A DNA stretch of 64,000 bases from Psychrobacter aquaticus CMS 56 (GTDB lineage Bacteria; Pseudomonadota; Gammaproteobacteria; Pseudomonadales; Moraxellaceae), in contig NZ_AUSW01000030.1 in the NCBI RefSeq assembly GCF_000471625.1, positions 1-64,000 on the forward strand, written 5' to 3'. The notes below the pieces were generated by a model that saw nothing but the letters and a program-made list of their open reading frames with translations, had not been told where the DNA came from and did not search any database. The position numbers and the translations under genes are program-made. The number at the start of each line of letters is the position of its first letter. Positions within the stretch are counted from its first letter, which is position 1. Positions 1 through 7,945 of the stretch are shown here, piece after piece.

Positions 1-369
<369 letters not shown>

Positions 370-642
370 GGGTATTTCCTCTTTTTTTGGTGAATAATCA
401 ATAGAAGCTCTTTTATGACTTATAATAAATTAAAACCATTATAAACCTAGAGCTATCAATCGTACGAACCATTATTTAAACAATGCTTCGAACTAATTTT
501 TGTATCCGTTATTATACGCTGACTTCGATTAAATAGTCATACATCTCTCAAACGAAATCAATTTTCTCTATTATCTTGATAATCAGAGTTCAACCAATTA
601 CAACATTACTTACAATCAATTCAATATATAGAGCTTACTGAA

Positions 643-961
643 TTAACTGGCTGGCATCATCAAACAATCTGTAAAATCAGTTAACATATGAAAAAGCAAA
701 CCAGTGCCAATAATATTAAAAGGCTTACGAAAAAAGAGTAAAACAAAATACACCAGCATCGCATAATACGTATGTAGCGGATGAAAATTAATGCTACACC
801 TATTTGCTTGAAAGATTGGGTTTGCAACTAAATGGTCTAAATCCACCAACATGGTCGCCAACAGAATCAAATATGCTTTTTTCCACTCTTTTTTAAAAAA
901 ATATTAACGCGATCACAAGAGGAAAGCCAAAGTGCAAAAAATAATGTATGAATGTCTGCAT
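643..961 (-). pseudogene. DUF6122-like small membrane protein gene, split by a 1-nt frameshift
   Basis: A frame from ATG at 961 encodes MQTFIHYFLHFGFPLVIALI and then stops at a TAA. The sequence continues in another frame with KKEWKKAYLILLATMLVDLD through FHPLHTYYAML to the stop near 643. Together the two parts give a roughly 105-residue protein that resembles the DUF6122 family (histidine/aspartate-rich, several membrane segments; from memory of the family). The break falls on a run of seven T followed by six A in the coding sense; removing one T restores the frame. It may be a decayed gene, a homopolymer error or, less likely, a site of +1 slippage. It lies between the tRNA-Thr gene and tuf, same strand, an unusual location. 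Confidence 0.7.
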
Positions 962-1173
962 CTTCGCCTACCAGTTTCAACTCTTTTTATATGAAAGTAT
1001 CAAAACCACTGTTTTCTTAATATGCTGACAGCACTAAAAGGCAACACCTTGGTGTCACCTTCAAATCATTACTTACCACACTATACTTATATTTATAATT
1101 TTCAATATTTTATAATTTCAATGCAGAGTTGTGTAAAAATAGCAATACAAACACAAAAAGCTTAAATAATAAA

Positions 1174-1248
<75 letters not shown>

Positions 1249-1354
1249 GTATTCTAGTCAACCAATAGATTGCACTAAAAAAAATATCACGATACAGCAA
1301 TAACAAACTGACTGTCGTGATGTATTATTAATGATTTTCGCGATGGTGTATATA

Positions 1355-1428
1355 TGGAGCGGGTGGCGGGAATCGAACCCGCGTCATTAGCTTGGAAGGC
1401 TAAGGTGTTACCATTATACCACACCCGC
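1355..1428 (-). tRNA. glyT: tRNA-Gly (anticodon TCC)
   Basis: The reverse strand folds with acceptor GCGGGTG/CACCCGC, anticodon loop CTTCCAA (anticodon TCC) and the T-arm GGTTCGATTCC; CCA is encoded. Third tRNA of the operon, between tRNA-Tyr and tRNA-Thr(GGT). Confidence 0.97.
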
Positions 1429-1511
1429 AATTGCTCTTATTCAAAAAGACTCTAATCGAGAGTCATCAAGTATATAGAGCATGCTTGGCGCTATGACAAA
1501 CTTAGAAAATA

Positions 1512-1595
1512 TGGTGGTGGGAGAAGGATTCGAACCTTCGAAGCTTTCGCGACAGATTTACAGTCTGTTGGGTTTGACCGCTCCCCAATCCCACC
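1512..1595 (-). tRNA. tyrU: tRNA-Tyr (anticodon GTA)
   Basis: 84-nt class II tRNA with a long variable arm. Acceptor GGTGGGA pairs with TCCCACC, the discriminator is A, CCA is encoded, and the anticodon loop CTGTAAA carries GTA. Second tRNA of the operon. Confidence 0.97.
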
Positions 1596-1662
1596 TTAGG
1601 TTGCTTTTAACAAAAATGACTCTTGTTTAAGACAAATTCATAAAAAGCTACTTTGAAAGAGA

Positions 1663-1738
<76 letters not shown>

Positions 1739-2067
1739 TTGTTCTCTCAAAGTGGTGGCTATTCTATCAAATATCTTGCGAGACGCAAGCTCTTTTTTGC
1801 CTTTTTCATGATTATTTTAATGAAAATTTTTAAACACTTGATTATATTGCTATTTTTTCTGAAACAAATATGGTTTATGCGCTTATGATAGGTCACATTT
1901 TTCTTTGTGCAATATTTAACAAATGCCCAAGCCATTTTTACTGCTAGGATAATGCTTTCATGCTTGCTCTCCTTATGCGGGCAGAGGCTGTGAAAACTCA
2001 TCTTAGCAGTATAGTATTCATTTTATAGAGCCTTAACTGTAGCACGGCACCTAGAGGCAAATATTGA
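1739..2067. other. Intergenic region upstream of the tRNA operon
   Basis: Holds the tRNA operon promoter near its left end. The remainder is AT-rich; I see no supported gene. The open frames here are short and of random composition. Confidence 0.6.
1761..1788 (-). promoter_or_regulatory. Promoter of the tRNA-tuf operon
   Basis: On the minus strand a -35 like TTGCGT (1783-1788) and a -10 TAGAAT (1761-1766) are separated by 16 nt. The -10 lies 22 nt before the first tRNA (5' end at 1738), the expected distance for a stable-RNA promoter. Confidence 0.7.
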
Positions 2068-3042
2068 CTACACGCCGCCCATGTTAAATAACCATAGCGC
2101 CAATCCGATAATAAGAATGGCGAGGAATACCCATATAAACCAACCGCCACTGGGCTTTTTCTCTGCCTGTCCTGCATTCGCTGGGTTACTGATTGCCTGA
2201 TCCATCGCATTGTTGCCTTCAGTACCAAGATCACGAGACTGACCTAGATTGGCCGTTCCCGAAAATTGCGAAGTGGCGGCCTGCTTGGCACGTAAGACAT
2301 CAGGGTCGGCTTCTTCTTGTAGTTCCGTTTTTGTCGTCTTATCATGTTCGGGCTCAACTACTGGCTCCTCCACCAATGGCTCACTATCAGCAGAGGGTGT
2401 CGGGGCAGTCTCGGTCGATATCACAGCTTCATGCTTCATTTCTGACGACGGCGTCTGTAATGAGGTTGGGTTTGTAGCCACTGTATTCAGGGCGGGCTCT
2501 GTATTATCTGTCGTAGGTAACAGCTCTTCGATGTCGGTTTTTTTCACGATGGTTTCCTCAATACTTGGTTCTTCAACAGTATGTTTTTCAATAGCATGTT
2601 TTTCGACCGTCGATTTAGCCATGACTGTTTCAGCGTCAACATTAGTCTCGACCACTGAATCCTCTGTCATCATTGGCGCTAATGGCTCACTCGCTGTAGC
2701 ATCAACAGGCGCATTCACCTGAAAGCTAAAACTTGCAAAACCAAGCGTGTCATTCACTTGTAAAAGACTCGACTTATTGCCCTCGATACGTTGCTCATTG
2801 ATAAACGTACCATTTGATGAGTCTAAATCTTTCACGTACAACTGACCATCCAATAGGCTGAGCACTGCATGATTGCGCGATACTTGCTTGCTTCCAAGTA
2901 CCACATCATTATCACTGCCACGACCGACAGACAAACTTTCAGTAACGGTTAATGTGAGGTCGCCAAGCGCCTCTGTTAACGCGTTAAGCTGCCAAGTATC
3001 TGTTTCTACTGTCGTACGCACACTATCTGTCTGGTTCATCAT
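2068..3042 (-). CDS. FHA-domain protein with C-terminal membrane anchor
   Basis: About 324 residues. Residues 30-105 form a forkhead-associated domain, which binds phosphothreonine peptides: the core residues are visible as VGRGSDNDVVL (R41), SRNHAVL (S55, H58) and SSNGTFIN (N77-G78). Residues about 110-290 are a low-complexity linker rich in E, T, A, P and V with repeated KHxxEKH/VEE-like runs. A single membrane segment (WFIWVFLAILIIGLALWLF) lies near residues 297-317, leaving only a few residues outside. The start chosen at 3042 has an AAGGAG ribosome site 7 nt upstream; a longer frame to 3075 has none. The orientation suggests a tail-anchored cytoplasmic FHA domain. No kinase gene is adjacent, so the phosphopeptide partner is unknown. 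Confidence 0.88.
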   Translation of the reverse strand: MMNQTDSVRTTVETDTWQLNALTEALGDLTLTVTESLSVGRGSDNDVVLGSKQVSRNHAVLSLLDGQLYVKDLDSSNGTFINEQRIEGNKSSLLQVNDTLGFASFSFQVNAPVDATASEPLAPMMTEDSVVETNVDAETVMAKSTVEKHAIEKHTVEEPSIEETIVKKTDIEELLPTTDNTEPALNTVATNPTSLQTPSSEMKHEAVISTETAPTPSADSEPLVEEPVVEPEHDKTTKTELQEEADPDVLRAKQAATSQFSGTANLGQSRDLGTEGNNAMDQAISNPANAGQAEKKPSGGWFIWVFLAILIIGLALWLFNMGGV

Positions 3043-3163
3043 GCTGTAACTCCTTGAGTTTCTATGAAATTTCAAATGCTTTTAGGCAGTCATTGCCAAT
3101 TTTTAAGGGATTTTACGGTTATTTTAATATTTGCCATCATAGGTTATATCATAACTGTCTAAG

Positions 3164-3946
3164 CTATTTCGGTATAAAACGCGGTTTTATAACGCCTTCA
3201 AGCTTACTATAAGGGATGCTAAGCATGGGCATGCCATAGGCATAAGGGCCAATAGAATAATGCTGATAACGAATATTGATGCCTTTATCCGTCAATGTCA
3301 CATTATCACTTAAGGTAAAAGGCCAGTTTTTCTCATAGCTGCTGACGTCATCGTCAACCGTTTTGACCCACGTTTTATAGGCATCATAAGCAAGCGCTTT
3401 AAAGCGAGGCTTTTGCCCTACTATCAGCATATCATCGAGTTTTACTTGCGTTTTAGTAGTGAGATCAAATATAAAATACTCATTGTAAGACATACCATGA
3501 GCACCGCCTGTATATGAATAAGAATCTATTTCAAACAATTCAAAATCATTAACATGACCCAAATAGTTGGGTGTTACTATCAGTTCATATGGCCATTGCC
3601 TGTCTTCTGGTTGCTCGATAAATTGTGAATGAATAAAATTATCAATAGCAGATTTGACATCTGCTTGAGTGTTTTTTTTCTTGATCGGTGCTGATTCAGT
3701 CGGTTGGCTATTAACGACGAAGTAATTGATACGCGTATTGATAATATTATTTATCCAATCATGATTGGTTTTAAGATATTTAACGTCAACCATTGGACAG
3801 TTTTCACGCTCAGTACACACTCTTTGTATGTTCTCGGGCAACTGATACTCAAGATAAGTGGTGGTACTAATGACACTGTTTGCATTTGCGGTCATACTGA
3901 CGGCAAATGCAAGCAGACTGCTAGCTACTAGCTTCATTAGGCGCAT
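3164..3946 (-). CDS. Exported DUF3298/DUF4163 (RsiV-like) domain protein
   Basis: About 260 residues. The start at 3946 (MRLMKLVASSLLAFAVSMTA) gives a good signal peptide ending at ANA and has AGAGGA 6 nt upstream; a longer frame to 4018 would bury the signal. The mature part has the pattern of DUF4163 followed by DUF3298: a Y/V-rich N-terminal strand region, then DSYSYTGGAHGMSYNEYF with FDLTTKTQVKLDDML, typical of the RsiV C-terminal fold and of periplasmic lipoproteins of this group. Function is not established for stand-alone members. It lies between an FHA gene and prfC, separated from prfC by a dispersed repeat, so it is probably transcribed alone. Confidence 0.85.
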   Translation of the reverse strand: MRLMKLVASSLLAFAVSMTANANSVISTTTYLEYQLPENIQRVCTERENCPMVDVKYLKTNHDWINNIINTRINYFVVNSQPTESAPIKKKNTQADVKSAIDNFIHSQFIEQPEDRQWPYELIVTPNYLGHVNDFELFEIDSYSYTGGAHGMSYNEYFIFDLTTKTQVKLDDMLIVGQKPRFKALAYDAYKTWVKTVDDDVSSYEKNWPFTLSDNVTLTDKGINIRYQHYSIGPYAYGMPMLSIPYSKLEGVIKPRFIPK

Positions 3947-4095
3947 ATGACGTCCTCTCATTGATAAATGTGTCGCCATTAATGGCTTATTGATATCAGA
4001 TTGATTGGCCGCGTCCATATATTCTCTTTTTAAAAAATAGAATGTTATTTAATATTCTACCGTAACCATTGCGACGTATTGTAGGAACACTGTTC

Positions 4096-4129
4096 GTGTT
4101 TTTAAGAGACTATTCTCTACTAAAAACAC
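4096..4129. other. Perfect 9-bp hairpin upstream of the DUF3298 gene
   Basis: GTGTTTTTA (4096-4104) pairs with TAAAAACAC (4121-4129), with an inner AGAG/CTCT stem. It lies in the leader side of the minus-strand gene starting at 3946. It has no clear T-run after it; role unknown. Confidence 0.5.
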
Positions 4130-4145
4130 CGTCTCGTATGGTTGA

Positions 4146-4303
4146 TATGGTCGATTCTAAATAAAAAAGATACATGCCAACGCAGAACTGGTATAAATTT
4201 TTCTTGCTTGCTGTGCCTTCGCAGTCTCGATGCTACGAAACTTCTCGTTTAAAGATAAGCATTCCAGTTCCGCTGACTCATTTTTATACTGAACTCACTA
4301 TAT
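4146..4303 (+). repeat. Dispersed intergenic repeat, family A, copy 1
   Basis: Shares with four other intergenic copies the 5' part TCTAAATAAA, the core TTTTTCTTGCTTGCTGTGCC, the segment GCTACGAAACTTCTC, and the 3' end TTTTATACTGAACTCACTAT. Internal arms GAACTGG and CCAGTTC can pair into a hairpin around the core. Lies between two minus-strand genes. Confidence 0.8.
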
Positions 4304-4333
4304 ATAACACTTAGGACGTAAATTATAGCCAAC

Positions 4334-4362
4334 AAAAAAGACACGGCTGGCGTGTCTTTTTT
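4334..4362. terminator. Bidirectional hairpin terminator downstream of prfC
   Basis: AAAAAAGACACG pairs with CGTGTCTTTTTT around a 5-nt loop. T-runs are present on both strands; on the minus strand it lies 27 nt after the prfC stop. Confidence 0.85.
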
Positions 4363-4388
4363 ATTAATATACCGTGCAATACTGGGTT

Positions 4389-6011
4389 TTAATGCTCACG
4401 TGTACTGCTAAAAGTCACTTCTGGGTAACGGTCTTGCATCAGCTGCAAGTTCACCCGCGATGGCGCAAGATACGTTAAGTGACCACCGCCATCTAGCGAT
4501 AATTGGTCATGCGCTTTTTTCTTGAATTTAGCCAGCACCACTTCATCATCACAGTGAATCCAGCGTACTGTGGCAATTGAGACTGGTTCAAAGATACATT
4601 GTACTTTGTATTCTTCTTTGAGACGATGCGCCACCACTTCAAACTGTAGCACACCGACCGCACCCAAGATTAAATCGTTATTAATCTGCGGCATAAATAC
4701 CTGCGTTGCACCCTCTTCACTCAATTGCTGCAAACCTTTTTGTAGTGCTTTCGATTTAAGTGGATCTTTTAAAACAACACGGCGAAACAATTCAGGGGCA
4801 AAATGCGGAATACCCGTAAAGCTCAGCGCCTCACCTTCGGTGAAACTGTCACCGATAGAGATCGTGCCATGGTTGTGTAGACCGATAATATCACCCGGAT
4901 AGGCTTCTTCTAGTGCTTCGCGGTCACCAGCGAGAAAGGTCAGGGCATCCGCAATACGGACGTCTTTACCCAGACGCACATGCTTCATTTTCATGCCTTT
5001 TTCGTACTTACCTGAGCATACTCGTAAAAAAGCAATACGGTCACGGTGACGCGGATCCATATTGGCCTGAATCTTAAAGACAAAACCCGTGAAATCTGTC
5101 TCCGTTGCTGACACTTCACGCTCTTGCGTCGGATGGGCTTTTGGCGGCGGCGCATACTTAATTAATGTATCAAGTACCATATTGACACCAAAGTTACCCA
5201 ATGCCGTACCGAACAAAACTGGTGTCATCTCGCCGGCCAAAAACGCCTCAACGCTGAACTCTTCTAATGCCATCTGCACCAGTTCAAGTGACTCCTCAAA
5301 AGCGTCAAACATCAGCGTGCCTAGACGCTCGCGGATGTCAGGATAATCATAACCTTCACGAGTCTCAGAGACCGTCATCTTACCGCCATTACCTTTTTGA
5401 TAAAAGTAAGTCTTATTTTCGGTCAGATGATACACACCTATAAAGTCTTGTCCCATACCAATAGGCCAAGTCACAGGGATACATTTGATTTTTAATACCG
5501 CTTCGATTTCACTAAGCAACTCAAGCGGCTCACGAATCTGACGGTCAAGCTTGTTAACAAATGAGATAATGGGCGTATCGCGCATGCGGCAAACTTCCAT
5601 CAACTTGATGGTGCGTTCTTCGACACCCTTTGCCCCGTCAACCATCATCAGCGCGCTATCGACGGCGGTTAAAGTACGATAAGTATCTTCACTGAAATCG
5701 GCGTGGCCGGGAGTATCGAGTAAGTTGACGACATGGTCTTGATAAGGAAACTGCATAACGGACGTGGTAATCGAGATACCACGCTCTTGTTCCATACTCA
5801 TCCAATCTGAGGTGGCATGACGATCGGTCTTACGGCCTTTGACTTCACCGACTACTTGAATGGCTTGTCCCCACAACAGTAATTTTTCGGTCATGGTGGT
5901 TTTACCCGCATCAGGATGCGAGATGATAGCAAAGGTACGGCGTTTGGACACTTCTTTGGCTAACTTTTTTGGATCTACGCTCATAGTTTTTGGCTTCAAC
6001 GGTTGTGTCAT
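4389..6011 (-). CDS. prfC: Peptide chain release factor 3 (RF3)
   Basis: 540-residue translational GTPase that recycles RF1/RF2 from the ribosome after termination. The N-terminal G domain shows [18 protein letters not shown] (P-loop), the RF3-specific switch region with [28 protein letters not shown] (G3) and NKLDR (G4). Length and the internal [11 protein letters not shown] and [12 protein letters not shown] segments match RF3 rather than EF-G. The ATG at 6011 begins [10 protein letters not shown]; a second ATG ten codons in (MSVDPKKL) is an alternative start. Flanked by hairpin terminators on both sides, so it appears monocistronic. Confidence 0.97.
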   Translation of the reverse strand: MTQPLKPKTMSVDPKKLAKEVSKRRTFAIISHPDAGKTTMTEKLLLWGQAIQVVGEVKGRKTDRHATSDWMSMEQERGISITTSVMQFPYQDHVVNLLDTPGHADFSEDTYRTLTAVDSALMMVDGAKGVEERTIKLMEVCRMRDTPIISFVNKLDRQIREPLELLSEIEAVLKIKCIPVTWPIGMGQDFIGVYHLTENKTYFYQKGNGGKMTVSETREGYDYPDIRERLGTLMFDAFEESLELVQMALEEFSVEAFLAGEMTPVLFGTALGNFGVNMVLDTLIKYAPPPKAHPTQEREVSATETDFTGFVFKIQANMDPRHRDRIAFLRVCSGKYEKGMKMKHVRLGKDVRIADALTFLAGDREALEEAYPGDIIGLHNHGTISIGDSFTEGEALSFTGIPHFAPELFRRVVLKDPLKSKALQKGLQQLSEEGATQVFMPQINNDLILGAVGVLQFEVVAHRLKEEYKVQCIFEPVSIATVRWIHCDDEVVLAKFKKKAHDQLSLDGGGHLTYLAPSRVNLQLMQDRYPEVTFSSTREH

Positions 6012-6096
6012 TTAGAAGTCAATCTAAATAAATAAGATAAATAATGGACGTATTGTAGCGGATTTAGCGTAACGGTGCAGAATTAGCGCATAAAAA

Positions 6097-6127
6097 AACA
6101 CTCTCTAATCGTCCACTAGAGAGTGTT
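6097..6127 (-). terminator. Terminator of the 6144-7067 lipoprotein gene
   Basis: AACACTCTCTA pairs with TAGAGAGTGTT; on the minus strand a run of seven T follows, 17 nt after the lipoprotein gene stop. Confidence 0.85.
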
Positions 6128-6143
6128 AGTGCGCTGTATGACG

Positions 6144-7067
6144 TTAATAATAGCGTTGTATTTGCTCCGTTAAGAAGTCTCCTGCCACCTCATTGACTAT
6201 CGTACAATCCACCACACCTCGAAGACTGTTGGTATTTGGGTCCGTAGTACCGTTGGCAACATAACTGGCTTCATAAACGGCATTGGTAATGCTACTACCA
6301 TTGGTATATTCGACGCCATTGTATTGATAAGCTGGCTGATTCATGTACTCAAAAAACGTCACTTGCGCCGCTTTTTGGCTGTTTCCAATGCCAAACCCAA
6401 GTCGAGATGTTCTATAGTCTCTATTATCAGTGAAACGATTTTCGGCCGCTGCAATCCATCTCTCAAGTGACTCATTTCCTGTTTTGTCTTTTTCGTTGAA
6501 TGCTATAAATGAGCGCTCGCTTGTGACGACTGGAATATAACAGACAGAGCCTATTGGGAATTCAGCATTGGCTGGAATGTTAGGATACTTATTTAAAGCT
6601 GTGAGTATGCCTCGACTGTTGTCTATAGTGGTGCCAGCCTCATAACTGTTCGCCCGCAGTCCTGACAGGTTGAGCGTTTTATAAGTGGTTTCGTAGTTTA
6701 GTTTATTATTGCTGTTTTTTTCATAGATAGGACGTTTGACCGTGCGGCCATTGACTTCGATGTTTTTGTTTTCAAGCTGGCCTTCAAAATTATTCGCCAA
6801 TACTATTTTGTCCAAGGTATTCAAACTCTGATTGCTATAATTATTGACGATATTTTTAATGGTGATTTCGTGTTCACCTTTACGATACGTCTCATCGATA
6901 CGCGCAATCGCACTGTCGTTGGCTCGACTGTCAAAGCTTTTGTCAAAGCTGGTCAGCGTAATATTATTACTATTGCCAGAACCATAAGAACCATCCTCTT
7001 CGCCGCAACCCACCAGCGCAAAAGCCACCAAAGAAAATACACTTGGTATCACAATCAATCTATTCAT
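6144..7067 (-). CDS. Predicted lipoprotein of unknown function
   Basis: 307 residues. The N-terminus MNRLIVIPSVFSLVAFALVG followed by Cys is a type II signal with lipobox ALVGC, so the mature protein should be lipid-anchored. The rest is polar, asparagine-rich and has two cysteines (SVCYIP, VVDCTI) that could form a disulphide. I recognise no domain. Start at 7067 is preceded by TAAGGACAGT, an acceptable ribosome site. Own terminator downstream; prfC follows on the same strand beyond it. Confidence 0.8.
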   Translation of the reverse strand: MNRLIVIPSVFSLVAFALVGCGEEDGSYGSGNSNNITLTSFDKSFDSRANDSAIARIDETYRKGEHEITIKNIVNNYSNQSLNTLDKIVLANNFEGQLENKNIEVNGRTVKRPIYEKNSNNKLNYETTYKTLNLSGLRANSYEAGTTIDNSRGILTALNKYPNIPANAEFPIGSVCYIPVVTSERSFIAFNEKDKTGNESLERWIAAAENRFTDNRDYRTSRLGFGIGNSQKAAQVTFFEYMNQPAYQYNGVEYTNGSSITNAVYEASYVANGTTDPNTNSLRGVVDCTIVNEVAGDFLTEQIQRYY

Positions 7068-7362
7068 CGAACACTGTCCTTATGGTTATTAGCATCTGTT
7101 GTCATCTATTCTGATGATTGTAGTATCAGCCACTATTAATATGAGCCTTTGTTTGGTTAGTTTACCTTAATACACTTATGGTTAATACCTAAACCTAAGG
7201 GCAAATACTCATTTATAAACATAATTCTGAACACATTACTTACACATTCATAGTATATAATTACTACTGGCCTATATAGCAAATGCGGTAGTTTGTTATG
7301 CTAAGTGCCACATTAGATGGACCGCTCAACTATAAAAACTCAAAATAACTAAAGGATATTTT

Positions 7363-7776
7363 ATGAAAACACTATACTCTACTAAAGCCACTGTTACTGG
7401 TGGCCGTACAGGTTCAGTTAGCTTGAATGATAATGATCTTAGCATCAATATGGTATCACCTGGTTCTGGTAAAGAAGGTAATAATCCAGAACAGCTGTTT
7501 GCAATGGGCTACAGCGCTTGCTTTGATGGCGCACTTGGTGTAGTCAAACAGATGGAAAAAGCTAAATTTGACTCAACAACGTCAATAGAAGTCGATTTAT
7601 TGCAAAGCGAAGGGCATGATTATAAGCTAGCTGCCAAAATTCACGTGGTTGGTGAAAATACAGAGTTGTCTGCTGATGAATTTCAACAATTGGTCGAAAA
7701 AGCGCATCAAGTTTGCCCGTATTCAAAAGCCACGCGTGGCAATATCGATGTCGAAGTGACTTCAGAAGTAAAATAA
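7363..7776 (+). CDS. ohr: Organic hydroperoxide resistance protein (Ohr)
   Basis: 137-residue OsmC/Ohr-fold thiol peroxidase that reduces organic hydroperoxides. The two catalytic cysteines are visible: C53 in YSACFDGAL and C118 in HQVCPYSKATRGN, together with the N-terminal TGGRTGSV segment holding the conserved arginine and the NPEQLFA glutamate. The arrangement HQVCPYS is the Ohr signature rather than OsmC. Start at 7363 follows TAAAGGATATTTT. No ohrR regulator gene is adjacent. A terminator follows 27 nt after the stop, so it is a single-gene unit. Confidence 0.95.
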   Translation: MKTLYSTKATVTGGRTGSVSLNDNDLSINMVSPGSGKEGNNPEQLFAMGYSACFDGALGVVKQMEKAKFDSTTSIEVDLLQSEGHDYKLAAKIHVVGENTELSADEFQQLVEKAHQVCPYSKATRGNIDVEVTSEVK

Positions 7777-7803
7777 TACAACACTAATAATTACTTCAGC
7801 ATA

Positions 7804-7832
7804 AAAGAATCCAGCCAGCGCTGGGTTCTTTT
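7804..7832 (+). terminator. Terminator after ohr
   Basis: AAAGAATCCAGC pairs with GCTGGGTTCTTT (one G-T pair) and a T-run follows. Confidence 0.85.
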
Positions 7833-7945
7833 TTTATGTCTGATTCAGTATAGAACATCTCTTAACTTTTAAGCAGTTCGGCACGCACGGGTTTTATCGT
7901 TATAATAAGCGTATATTTTTATCTAATAGCTGATAAGTGACTTTT

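Noticed and set aside
1044..1055. 12-bp palindrome ACACCTTGGTGT upstream of the DUF6122 remnant
   Set aside because: Short, not placed at a recognisable promoter; chance occurrence is likely.
1759..2001. 80-codon open frame upstream of the tRNA operon
   Set aside because: It covers the tRNA promoter, has no ribosome site and has random lysine/isoleucine-rich composition.
2249..2722. 157-codon plus-strand frame opposite the FHA gene
   Set aside because: It mirrors the low-complexity linker of the FHA protein; its serine/valine richness comes from the antisense of Glu/Thr codons.
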